DNA from: Bacillota bacterium
GTDB lineage: Bacteria; Bacillota; Clostridia; Lachnospirales; Lachnospiraceae
Assembly: GCA_023439505.1 (NCBI GenBank)
Contig: JAEXNR010000037.1
Location: 62,001 to 126,000, forward strand
Direction: 5' to 3'
DNA length: 64,000 nucleotides
Below, one piece after another: positions 16,769 through 24,361 of this stretch. The number at the start of each line of letters is the position of its first letter. The first letter of the stretch is position 1. The notes beneath the pieces were generated by a model. That model saw only the letters and a list, made by a program, of their open reading frames with translations. It was not told the DNA's origin and made no database searches. Position numbers and translations under genes: made by a program.

Positions 16769-16820
16769 CAAATTTGAGTGAGGAGAAGCTTACTGAATAC
16801 CTTAAGAGGAGAATCTTACA

Positions 16821-17007
16821 ATGAAAGCAACGGTATTGGTAGATAACATTTCAAAGGAACATATAGCAGGAGAATGGGGTTTATGTATATATATCGAGTA
16901 TAACAAGGAAAATATTATGCTTGATACAGGTGCCTCGGGGTTGTTTTTGAGAAATGCAGAAAAAACTTGGCATAAATAATAAGGATCTTGATACTGGTAT
17001 AAATTAG
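16821..17007 (+). pseudogene. MBL-fold hydrolase N-terminal stub, frameshifted
   Basis: AGAGGAG precedes ATG 16821 and a clean family start: MKATVLVDNISKEHIAGEWG, then LDTGASGLFLRNAEK, as in MBL-fold proteins once annotated as dihydropteroate-like synthase relatives. An extra A in an A run near 16965 ends the frame (TAA); the other frame gives LGINNKDLDTGIN and then stops. The HxHxDH metal site is absent, so only the first 60 or so residues remain. Confidence 0.65.
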
Positions 17008-17092
17008 AATATTATGGTGGAAACATGCATTCTATAATGTTATAATTTTATAAATCGGAAAGCAAAAATTTATGGAGGGAGTCAATGTTTTT

Positions 17093-17716
17093 ATGAAAAA
17101 CACTACGATTGGAAAAATTGGTTCAACGATTACAGGCCTGGCAGTTTTAGCTTTTGCGGTATCTATGATTATTGGTTTGTTTTCGGATGCTATTTATGCA
17201 AGCTGCTTATCCAGCATGTTTATTGCTATTGGATTTTTGCCATTTATGGGAGCATTTTATAGTCTAAATGAGGATAAAGAAAAAAAAGCATCCGGTATAG
17301 CAGGATTTGGTTTTGCTATCATTTACGTTGTTTTAGTTCTTATTGTTTACTATGCAGAATGTACAACGATTCGTATGAATCCCGGATTAAGTGAAGAAAC
17401 CTTGTCGATTATTAGCTATGGGCATTTGGGTAGTCTTTTCTTCAATTATGATTTATTAGGATATGCCTTTATGGCATTGGCTACATTTTTGTTGGGGTCT
17501 ACAATGGACGCAGACAATAAAGGTGATAAATGTTTAAAAGTTATGCTTATGGTACATGGAGTATTCTTTATTTGCTGCTTATTTATGCCGATGTTTCCTG
17601 TCTTCTCAGCAGGAACAAGCGATATTGTAGGTACCATCATATTAGAAACATGGTGTATATTTTTCTTGCCAATATGCATTTTGGGATACAGGTACTTTGA
17701 TAAATATGGGAGATAG
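17093..17716 (+). CDS. predicted membrane protein, about six segments
   Basis: About 207 residues with roughly six hydrophobic segments (first one at IGSTITGLAVLAFAVSMIIGLF; further ones at SSMFIAIGFLPFMGAFY, GFAIIYVVLVLIVYYAE, LLGYAFMALATFLLG, VHGVFFICCLFMPMFP and ILETWCIFFLPICILGY). I do not recognise the family with certainty. ATG 17093 is taken although GGAGGG is 13 bases upstream; ATG 17072 has no site. It sits downstream of the MBL relic. Confidence 0.7.
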   Translation: MKNTTIGKIGSTITGLAVLAFAVSMIIGLFSDAIYASCLSSMFIAIGFLPFMGAFYSLNEDKEKKASGIAGFGFAIIYVVLVLIVYYAECTTIRMNPGLSEETLSIISYGHLGSLFFNYDLLGYAFMALATFLLGSTMDADNKGDKCLKVMLMVHGVFFICCLFMPMFPVFSAGTSDIVGTIILETWCIFFLPICILGYRYFDKYGR

Positions 17717-17882
17717 TGCAACCATGAACAAGATTGAAGAAAATGGTATCAGGTGATAATCGATGTATTTGATATATCTATCTTATTTTGCATCGAAAGG
17801 GTGTTGTTATTTCTAGTTGATTGGATCCCAATACTACTAGTACAAGGTTAATTAGCTGGGTGAAAGAGAGGAAGATAGATTG

Positions 17883-18266
17883 ATGAATGAATTCGATTCC
17901 GAGTTTTGCAATGTTAAATACATAGAAGCGGACAGGGTGGTTTTATTAACATGGAAGAAGTATGCCTGTGGAGAGGATTATAGAAGACCGACCACGTTCG
18001 CATGGGAACTACTGAAGGAGCATTATGAGAGTAAGTTTATTGTGGATGCCAGAAATGGATTTGAAGATGATAAAGAAGATGTTGCATGGGGATTTTCTGT
18101 TTTATTGCCCGGTATTGCACGTACGAGCTGTAAAATGGTTTGCTTTATAATGAAGGAATTAAACGAAATCGAAAATGAGATGGATATGTGGACACAGGAG
18201 TTTAAAAAATATTTTGTCGTATACAAAGCAACAAATTATAAAGATGCAGTGGAGAGATCAAAATAA
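17883..18266 (+). CDS. hypothetical protein, 127 residues
   Basis: I do not recognise this family. The protein is acidic and soluble with alternating strands and helices (VKYIEADRVVLLTWKKYACGEDYRRP, KFIVDARNGFEDDKEDVAWGF, RTSCKMVCFIMKE), a pattern similar to small STAS/SpoIIAA-like domains, but that is only a fold guess. ATG 17883 has AGAGGA upstream. It is 93 bases upstream of the ANT(6)-type gene and on the same strand, so the two could share a transcript. Confidence 0.6.
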   Translation: MNEFDSEFCNVKYIEADRVVLLTWKKYACGEDYRRPTTFAWELLKEHYESKFIVDARNGFEDDKEDVAWGFSVLLPGIARTSCKMVCFIMKELNEIENEMDMWTQEFKKYFVVYKATNYKDAVERSK

Positions 18267-18359
18267 TTATTTCTGAGGCAGGATTCACTGAATTACATAA
18301 GGGTATTGATAACAGAAATGATAACAGGTACGTTAACAGATACGCTAGGAGGGAATAGT

Positions 18360-19169
18360 ATGCGTTCGGAAAAAGAAATGCTTGAATTAATACGAAATAC
18401 GGCCAAAGAGGATGAGAGAATCAGAGCTGTCATTATGAATGGATCAAGAACGAATCCTAATGTGGACAAAGACATTTTTCAGGATTATGATATAGAATAT
18501 ATTGTTCATGAAACAAAGTCATTTCGGGAAGACAAACGATGGATTGACCGATTTGGGGAACGCCTTTATATGCAATATCCCGAAGATAATTCCTATTATC
18601 CGAATGATGTAGAGAATTATTATGCGTGGCTGATGCAATTTAGAGATGGAAACCGTTTGGATTTAACGGTATGCACCTTAAGTCATGCAATAAACAATAT
18701 GAATAATGACCGACTAACGAAGATTCTACTTGATAAAGATAATATTCTGCCGCAGATTCCGGATGCAACAGATGCCGATTATTGGGTGAAGGAGCCCTCA
18801 GAAAAGCAGTTTCTGGATACATGTAATGAGTTCTGGTGGTGCCTTAATAACGTTGCAAAAGGGCTATGGAGAGAGGAAATTCCATATGCAATGGATATGA
18901 TCAATATGGTAGTGCGTCCGCAATTAATACGGATACTTGGATGGAAGATTGGTTATGAAACATCATATCGGGTAAGTATCGGCAAGTCAGGCAAATACAT
19001 AAAACGCTATCTGGAGAAAGAGAACTGGGATGCCTTTATAAAAACATATTCTTCTGCGGATATCAGCCAAATATGGAAATCTGTTTTTATTATGTGTGAT
19101 TTATTTGACAAGGTAGCAAAGGATGTGGCCTATCATATGAAATTTCATTACAATGAGACAGAGGCGTAA
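18360..19169 (+). CDS. ANT(6)-type aminoglycoside 6-adenylyltransferase family protein
   Basis: A 269-residue member of the AadE/ANT(6) family, which transfers AMP from ATP to the 6-hydroxyl of streptomycin. The nucleotidyltransferase core is visible: VIMNGSRTNPNVDKDIFQDYDIEY with the GS motif and the Asp pair, and GNRLDLTV with the third Asp. Further family segments are PSEKQFLDTCNEFWWCLNNVAKGLWREEIPYA and LGWKIGYETSYRVSIGKSGKYIKRYL. ATG 18360 follows GGAGGG. Length and motifs are complete, so it is probably active; streptomycin resistance itself is not shown. It is not next to sat4/aphA-3 as in the mobile cluster. Confidence 0.88.
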   Translation: MRSEKEMLELIRNTAKEDERIRAVIMNGSRTNPNVDKDIFQDYDIEYIVHETKSFREDKRWIDRFGERLYMQYPEDNSYYPNDVENYYAWLMQFRDGNRLDLTVCTLSHAINNMNNDRLTKILLDKDNILPQIPDATDADYWVKEPSEKQFLDTCNEFWWCLNNVAKGLWREEIPYAMDMINMVVRPQLIRILGWKIGYETSYRVSIGKSGKYIKRYLEKENWDAFIKTYSSADISQIWKSVFIMCDLFDKVAKDVAYHMKFHYNETEA

Positions 19170-19281
19170 AACAGCTTGCAATTCCTTAAGGATGTTACTA
19201 TATTACCAAAGGATGCAAAAGAAATCTATTCGTTGCAGAAAATCTAGCTATGATTCATCAGAAGTACAGGAAGGATAAACA

Positions 19282-19962
19282 ATGATACGAGCAGTAATTT
19301 TTGACATGTTTGAAACGTTGATTACCCACTATCAAAGTCCACTATATTTTGGAGCACAGATGGCGGAGGATGCTGGTATTCCGGTAGATAAATTTCAGTC
19401 ACTCTGGCATCCTACGCAAGAGGAACGCTCTGTTGGAAAACTGACCTTTGAGGATGTAATAACAATGATTCTTCGGGAGAATCATTGTTACTCCAAAGAT
19501 CTTTTAAATAAAATAACAGAAAAACGGATTGAGGCAAAGGAAGAGTGCTTTCGGCATTTACATAATGAAATCATTCCAATGCTTTCATCCCTGAAACAAA
19601 GAGGACTTTTAATCGGGCTAATCAGTAACTGTTTTTCGGAAGAAGCACAGGTGATAAGAAGAAGCGAACTTTTTACATATTTTGATGAGGTCTATCTTTC
19701 TTATGAACAGGGAGTTCAAAAGCCGGAGGAAGAGATTTTTCTAAGATGCATGGAAGGCTTATCGGTGAGGGCAAAGGAATGTGTCTATGTTGGAGACGGC
19801 GGCAGCGATGAATTGGAGACTGCCAGAAAGCTTGGAATGAAAGCAGTTCAAGCAGCCTGGTATTTACAGGAAGGAACGACACAACCTTCAGCACGTAAGC
19901 AGGACTTTTGTCAAATGGAAAAACCACTTGATGTAATCAATTTAGTGGACATGATGAAATGA
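19282..19962 (+). CDS. HAD superfamily hydrolase
   Basis: A 226-residue HAD hydrolase. Motif I is FDMFETL with the nucleophile Asp and Phe at the +2 position instead of the usual Asp, as also seen in dehalogenase-like HADs. Motif II is LISNCFS, the motif III Lys is in VQKPEEEIF, and motif IV is YVGDGGSDELETA. ATG 19282 follows AGGAAGG. The Phe in motif I makes an ordinary phosphatase reaction less certain. A wobble-containing hairpin about 10 bases after the stop may end the transcript. Confidence 0.85.
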   Translation: MIRAVIFDMFETLITHYQSPLYFGAQMAEDAGIPVDKFQSLWHPTQEERSVGKLTFEDVITMILRENHCYSKDLLNKITEKRIEAKEECFRHLHNEIIPMLSSLKQRGLLIGLISNCFSEEAQVIRRSELFTYFDEVYLSYEQGVQKPEEEIFLRCMEGLSVRAKECVYVGDGGSDELETARKLGMKAVQAAWYLQEGTTQPSARKQDFCQMEKPLDVINLVDMMK

Positions 19963-20068
19963 ATTATGAATACACCTGTTTTCTAATATTGAAGCGCAAT
20001 CCGCCAGATTGATGAGAACAGGTTTCATACCTGATAAGAAGCAATAATAGAATGGAGGAAGGTATATC

Positions 20069-21277
20069 ATGACCGATTTAAGAAGAATCGTATCTATATT
20101 GGCGTTCGTACTTTTGATAATCAGCTTTGCCGGCTGTAAAAATAGCAGCGCTACATTTTCCGGAAGTAAAACTGGAGATGATACTCAGTTCTTAGTGGAT
20201 TTTGAAGTGTTAAATACAACCGTTAATAATGAGATGCCTTTGTCAAAGGGAGAAACCATTAATACGACAATTGATATTGAAAAAGGTAAAGTGGATGTAC
20301 TTGTAAAGAATGAAAATGATACAGTTATTTACCAGGGAGATGATGCTGGGAATGGAAATTTCACGCTTGAAATTACCGAGTCAGGAAAGTATACCTTTTA
20401 TATTACAGGATATAAGGCGCAGGGGAGTGTATATTTTGTCAAATCATCGAGTGAATTGACAATAATACCGTCAGAGACGATAGAGGAGCCTGACATAACA
20501 GATCTACCGGAAGATACACAAAGTGACGTACAGGCAGAAGATGTTTTGCATAATTCATCACCGGTTCTGATGCCTGTTCCCACATTCTCGTATTTTGTAT
20601 CTGATGGTGCAATCGGGAAAGAAAGTACACCTTTAACACTACATATGACCTCCTGTGTGCCGAATGAGATTACGGATACAGACAAATGGCTTGCCGATCA
20701 TGAACTAACCATAGATCGCAATCTGAATAGCATCAAAGATACATCCGGTGAAATTTATTTTTATAAATTTAATGGAGCGGATGGTACCGAGGATAATGTG
20801 TTAAATATTTATAATGCAACGCAAGAGCAGCTGTTATATTCCATTGATTTCTCAAACTATACCTATTCACCGGAATACAAGGAAGAGGATTATGAGTTTA
20901 TACAACAGACGATCAAATGGGTGACAATTGAAGATGGTGTTTTATATGTCTCCCACAGTCATGGTTCCTACGCAGACAGTTCCAATAACATGAATGCTTA
21001 TATTACGGCCATTAACTTATCCGATATGAGTGTTTTATGGAGGACGGATGCTTTGGTTAGTAATTCAACTGATTTTCTGATTGTTGATGATGTAATTATC
21101 AGCGGGTATGGTTTTACGGATGAACCGGACTTTCTCTACCAAATTGATCGAAACACAGGAAAGACAATTGATAAAATTCTTTTAAAGTCAGCACCGGAAT
21201 ACATTATTAAAAAGGATGCAATTATATATGTTCGAACCTATCATACCGATTACCAATTTACGATTGAGGAAAGGTAG
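20069..21277 (+). CDS. putative lipoprotein with PQQ-like repeat region
   Basis: 402 residues. The signal peptide ends in lipobox FAGC (Cys at about residue 23). Residues 30-130 resemble a beta-sandwich (DIEKGKVDVLVKNENDTVIYQGD), followed by a Pro/Glu-rich linker. Residues 180-400 show beta-propeller-like repeats such as WVTIEDGVLYVSHSHGSY, INLSDMSVLWRTD and IDRNTGKTIDKIL, typical of PQQ-like (BamB-type) blades. Exported, membrane-anchored. ATG 20069 follows GGAGGAAGG. Function unknown; a binding or sensing role is possible. Confidence 0.72.
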   Translation: MTDLRRIVSILAFVLLIISFAGCKNSSATFSGSKTGDDTQFLVDFEVLNTTVNNEMPLSKGETINTTIDIEKGKVDVLVKNENDTVIYQGDDAGNGNFTLEITESGKYTFYITGYKAQGSVYFVKSSSELTIIPSETIEEPDITDLPEDTQSDVQAEDVLHNSSPVLMPVPTFSYFVSDGAIGKESTPLTLHMTSCVPNEITDTDKWLADHELTIDRNLNSIKDTSGEIYFYKFNGADGTEDNVLNIYNATQEQLLYSIDFSNYTYSPEYKEEDYEFIQQTIKWVTIEDGVLYVSHSHGSYADSSNNMNAYITAINLSDMSVLWRTDALVSNSTDFLIVDDVIISGYGFTDEPDFLYQIDRNTGKTIDKILLKSAPEYIIKKDAIIYVRTYHTDYQFTIEER

Positions 21278-21402
21278 TCATCATGCCGTATACTATACAA
21301 AGCAGGAGTTGTATAGGAAGGTACTTTGAGTGGGAGAAGGACAAAATCATCAAACAGCTACATACATAAATCTGGTTAAATTGAAGGGAGATGACGTGTG
21401 AT

Positions 21403-22137
21403 ATGAATCAGGAAATGGAACAATTATTATTAGAAAATGGCGCATCTATGGTTGGAGTAGGCAAGATTGCCAACCTTTACAGTAATGTTGATTTGAGTGG
21501 TCCAAGAACGGAAGATTCGGTAACAGAACCAATAGACATACCCCAATACCCGGTCGGAATATCCATAATACTCGCACATCCAAGGGATGTAATAAAGAAT
21601 ATTAGTGCCTTTCCAACGATGGATTATTATGATGCTTACCACAGGTTAAATAAAAAGCTGGATGAGTTAGCTCTTTTGTGTGCGGATTACATAAAAAAAC
21701 AAGGGTATCATTCATATCCTCAAACAACTTCTTCTACGAAGCAATATGGGATATATCGGACAGTTATGCCCCATAAGACCGTAGCGGTTCATGCAGGACT
21801 AGGATGGATAGGAAAGAGTGCATTGTTTATCACTGAAGAATTTGGTTCCGCTATTCGATTAACATCCGTACTGACGGATGCCCCGTTGGAGTATAACCAG
21901 CAAATGATACAATCCAAATGTGGAAGTTGTATGCTCTGTACAAAGGCATGTCCGGGGGAGGCAATTTCCGGACAGAATTGGAGCCCTGAGTTAGATCGTG
22001 ATGAATTATTTGACGCAAAGGCATGCAGAAACAAAGCAAGAGAAATCTCAGCAAAGATCCTTGATAAACAAATTACCTTATGTGGCAAATGTATCGAGGT
22101 GTGCCCATACACTAGAAAATACACGCTCGGCGTATAA
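21403..22137 (+). CDS. QueG-like 4Fe-4S reductase family protein
   Basis: About 244 residues. The C-terminal half has two 4Fe-4S clusters: KCGSCMLCTKACPGEAI and LCGKCIEVCPYTRKYT (CxxCxxCxxxCP type). The N-terminal part, with HAGLGWIGKSALFITEEFGSAIRL, is the DUF1730/QueG-like core and includes the GWIGK segment conserved in epoxyqueuosine reductase relatives. It is shorter than true QueG (about 380 residues) and lacks the C-terminal HEAT-like part, so it is better called an iron-sulfur oxidoreductase of this superfamily. ATG 21403 is tentative; ATG 21391 is too close to the AAGGGAG site. Confidence 0.82.
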   Translation: MNQEMEQLLLENGASMVGVGKIANLYSNVDLSGPRTEDSVTEPIDIPQYPVGISIILAHPRDVIKNISAFPTMDYYDAYHRLNKKLDELALLCADYIKKQGYHSYPQTTSSTKQYGIYRTVMPHKTVAVHAGLGWIGKSALFITEEFGSAIRLTSVLTDAPLEYNQQMIQSKCGSCMLCTKACPGEAISGQNWSPELDRDELFDAKACRNKAREISAKILDKQITLCGKCIEVCPYTRKYTLGV

Positions 22138-22183
22138 AATGCAGGGGAAATGCAGGGGGACGGGGAAATGCAGGGGGACGGGG
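22137..22183 (+). repeat. G-rich tandem repeat, 18-bp unit, two full copies plus part
   Basis: GGGGAAATGCAGGGGGAC occurs exactly twice in a row at 22144-22161 and 22162-22179. A partial copy (AAATGCAGGGG) lies upstream and GGGG continues downstream, followed by GTTCTTGTACCC. It begins at the stop codon of the iron-sulfur gene. The composition is far from the AT-rich surroundings. Confidence 0.85.
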
Positions 22184-22235
22184 TTCTTGTACCCGGTGCT
22201 GAACGGATGAGCCCTTTCGAGGAACAAGTTGTCTG

Positions 22236-23441
22236 TTACCCCTCCTTCTTATGAGGAGAGATTCGGGTTAGAGATAAACTGAGAAAGAGTAGAAGCGGGA
22301 ACACTGTCGCGGTCAGCAACCCCTTATGAAGATCATCCTGAAAGCGTGAGGAAACAAAACCAACAAAAGTAGGACCGACTGAGCAGCCCAGGTCACCGGC
22401 AAGAGCCAGTAGAGCAAACATGGCGGTCCCTCCGTTTCGAATTGCTTTGGCGGCGATGCTGAAGGTTCCTGGCCAGAAGATACCAACGGAGAAACCGCAT
22501 AAGGCGCAGCCAATCAGACTTAGTATCGCATGGGGGGACAATGCAGCGATCAGATAGCTGATCAGACATAGAATACTGCTGATGGAAATTGCCTTTATCA
22601 AGCTGATCTGTGCAGAAAATTTTGCAAATAACACCCGTGAAATGCCCATGAGCAGAGCAAAGGTACAGGGACCAGCCAGATCTCCAACGGTCTTCGAGAC
22701 GCGAAGTCCCGATTCTGCAAAAGCGGAAGCCCACTGGCTCATAGATAATTCACTTGCTCCGGCACAGACCATCAGAAGCAGGAGGAGCCAGAAGGAACCC
22801 AGGGAAAAAAGCTTTCGGATGGACAATCCCTGACTCTCCTGAACCAACGGGAAGATGGGAACTCGGGTAAAATACATCAGATTGAAAGCGGGAATCATTG
22901 AAATAAAACAAAAGAGCCATCGCCAGTGCTCCAAACCGATGAAGACAAAGAAAGCGGTGGAAAGCAATACAACCCCCACCTGTCCCCAGCAATAGAAGGA
23001 ATGGAGCAGGCTCATAACTGCTTCTTTACGTTCGGTAGGGCAGGCTTCTACAATGGGACTAACAATTACTTCAAGCAGTCCGCCTCCCACCGCATATATA
23101 ATTACGGAGACGAAAAGGCCCGTAAGCGGATTCGGGAAGAAATCGGGCAATACAGTAATTGACAAAAGTCCAAGGGCAGCCATGGCATGTGCCAGGACAG
23201 CTGCAGCCCTATAACCGATACGATCAACAAATTTAGTAGAAAGAAAGTCAACAATCAGCTGTGTACAGAAATTGACTGTAGTAAGAAAGGTAACATCCGT
23301 AATAGACAGGCCATAGTTCTTACGAAAGGTTAAAAAAAGCAGGGGAACTAAATTATTAACAACAGCCTGGGTAATATATCCGATATAGCAGGCAAACAGT
23401 GTGTGTTTGTGGCTTTTCAGCATCATCATTAGCGTTGGCAT
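22236..23441 (-). CDS. MFS transporter
   Basis: A 401-residue major facilitator with about 12 membrane segments. Early TM1 (TLFACYIGYITQAVVNNLVPLLF) and the loop-2/3 motif with FVDRIGYRAAA match the MFS A-motif in weak form; the ratio of Gly-rich helices and GCALCGFSVGIFWPGTFSIAAKA in the second half are typical of a sugar-type (FucP/YfkF-like) group, but the substrate is unknown. The gene is visibly GC-richer (one 60-base line at 22681 is 58 percent) than its neighbours, suggesting transfer. The start is uncertain: ATG 23441 or ATG 23429 could be used. Confidence 0.87.
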   Translation of the reverse strand: MPTLMMMLKSHKHTLFACYIGYITQAVVNNLVPLLFLTFRKNYGLSITDVTFLTTVNFCTQLIVDFLSTKFVDRIGYRAAAVLAHAMAALGLLSITVLPDFFPNPLTGLFVSVIIYAVGGGLLEVIVSPIVEACPTERKEAVMSLLHSFYCWGQVGVVLLSTAFFVFIGLEHWRWLFCFISMIPAFNLMYFTRVPIFPLVQESQGLSIRKLFSLGSFWLLLLLMVCAGASELSMSQWASAFAESGLRVSKTVGDLAGPCTFALLMGISRVLFAKFSAQISLIKAISISSILCLISYLIAALSPHAILSLIGCALCGFSVGIFWPGTFSIAAKAIRNGGTAMFALLALAGDLGCSVGPTFVGFVSSRFQDDLHKGLLTATVFPLLLFLSLSLTRISPHKKEG

Positions 23442-23700
23442 CCTTTATTTGTTTATTGAGATAAGAATAATGAAATACATTATAATCGTCAAGTAAAATA
23501 TGAAGAAAATACCAATGATCAGGGAGAAGGAGAAGTATTTACAATGGCAGACAGTAAGAAACATAAAACGAATCGTTTGGCTAAAGTAATAATAATGGGG
23601 GTGAGAGAAGGAATGAAATGATCCATGGGCATATAAATGAAGCGACAGGAGGATAGCTGGAAATCTACTGAAAAAAATTTGCTTTATTATAAATTTTTGG
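23442..23700. other. gap between MFS gene and tRNA-Pro promoter
   Basis: AT-rich. Two overlapping small frames (25-29 codons) start at 23502 and 23544 but neither has a convincing site plus family. It must hold the MFS promoter reading left. Confidence 0.35.
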
Positions 23701-23729
23701 TTGACATTTTGCGCTTTTTGATAGATAAT
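23701..23729 (+). promoter_or_regulatory. sigma-A promoter of tRNA-Pro
   Basis: TTGACA at 23701-23706, 17-base spacer, GATAAT at 23724-23729; about 37 bases upstream of the tRNA 5' end. Confidence 0.8.
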
Positions 23730-23765
23730 AACTAATGCGGTGCTTATACAGGCCCTGAATTAAAT

Positions 23766-23839
23766 CGAGGCGTGGCTCAGTTTGGTAGAGCGCTGCGTTC
23801 GGGACGCAGAGGCCGTGGGTTCGAATCCCGTCGCCTCGA
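23766..23839 (+). tRNA. tRNA-Pro(CGG)
   Basis: A full cloverleaf: acceptor CGAGGCG/CGCCTCG, D-stem GCTC/GAGC, anticodon stem CTGCG/CGCAG with loop TTCGGGA (anticodon CGG at 34-36), T-arm GTGGG-TTCGAAT-CCCGT, discriminator A. CCA is not encoded. The loop pattern TTCGGGA is typical of tRNA-Pro. It has its own promoter and terminator. Confidence 0.95.
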
Positions 23840-23845
23840 TGCTAA

Positions 23846-23876
23846 AAAACCCTTGAGTTTCAAGGGCTTTTTTTTA
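23846..23876 (+). terminator. rho-independent terminator of tRNA-Pro
   Basis: CCCTTG-AGTTT-CAAGGG stem-loop preceded by A6 and followed by eight T residues, 10 bases past the tRNA. Confidence 0.92.
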
Positions 23877-23957
23877 CCATAAAACAATATGATGCCGCTG
23901 CTTCTGCCTGGGAATGATAAATGATCTATGAAACGTAAGTGTTAAGATGGAAATACA

Positions 23958-24003
23958 AAAGCACTCCAGCCAGAGCTTCCATCAGCTCTGGCTGGAGTGC
24001 TTT
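23958..24003. terminator. 19-bp perfect hairpin, bidirectional terminator
   Basis: The left arm AAAGCACTCCAGCCAGAGC (23958-23976) is perfectly complementary to the right arm (23985-24003) around an 8-base loop. It is flanked by A-rich and T-rich runs. It lies between the convergent tRNA-Pro and tRNA-Val genes, 15 bases past the tRNA-Val 3' end. Confidence 0.85.
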
Positions 24004-24018
24004 GTTTGAATTATTAAG

Positions 24019-24090
24019 TGGAGACAGCTGGACTTGAACCAGTGACCCCCTGCTTGTCGAGCAGGTGCTCTCCCACTGAGCTATGCCTCC
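24019..24090 (-). tRNA. tRNA-Val(GAC) with unusual C33
   Basis: Cloverleaf on the minus strand: acceptor GGAGGCA/TGTCTCC, D-stem GCTC/GAGC, anticodon stem CCTGC/GCAGG with loop TCGACAA, T-arm ACTGG-TTCAAGT-CCAGC, discriminator A, CCA not encoded. The anticodon read from the 7-base loop is GAC (Val). Position 33 is C where U is almost universal, and 49-65 is an A-C mismatch. The rest is normal and it has a good promoter, so it is probably expressed; the identity call would change only if the loop were mis-sequenced. Confidence 0.85.
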
Positions 24091-24099
24091 ATGAGGTAG

Positions 24100-24128
24100 A
24101 TTATAACACTATATGAAGATTAACACAA
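24100..24128 (-). promoter_or_regulatory. sigma-A promoter of tRNA-Val
   Basis: On the minus strand, TTGTGT (24123-24128), 17-base spacer, TATAAT (24100-24105), 9 bases upstream of the tRNA 5' end. Confidence 0.7.
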
Positions 24129-24315
24129 TAAGTTTAGATCACGAAATGAGAAGAAGAATTTGTGATTAAGTATGCTTAACCTAAATTGTTGGAGGCTATC
24201 ATTGAGGATAAAATTGCTGAATGTGAACCGGAGAAAACAGGTATGTTTGGAAGAGACAGACTCAAAAATTACATAGTGTTTATATATTGCGTATCTGACA
24301 GATATCAGTAACTAA

Positions 24316-24354
24316 AAGGATCAGAAAGTTTAATTAACAAGCCTTCTGATCCTT
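24316..24354 (-). terminator. terminator after ymaF
   Basis: AAGGATCAGAA (24316-24326) pairs with TTCTGATCCTT (24344-24354). Read leftwards it ends in TTTTAGTT, as expected for the ymaF transcript, whose stop is 8 bases away. Confidence 0.75.
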
Positions 24355-24361
24355 ATTTTGT

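Noticed and set aside
1..22137. Integron or gene-cassette array as an explanation for the accessory region
   Set aside because: No integrase gene, and no repeated attC-like elements in the gaps were seen, so the idea is not stated as a feature.
23502..23623. Two overlapping frames of 25-29 codons near the tRNA-Pro promoter
   Set aside because: Both are short, in different frames and unlike known small proteins; no evidence that either is translated.
24190..24312. 40-codon frame (LEAIIEDKIAECEPEKTG...) starting with TTG between tRNA-Val and ymaF terminator
   Set aside because: Protein-like composition but weak start and no family; possibly a relic. Left out of the features.
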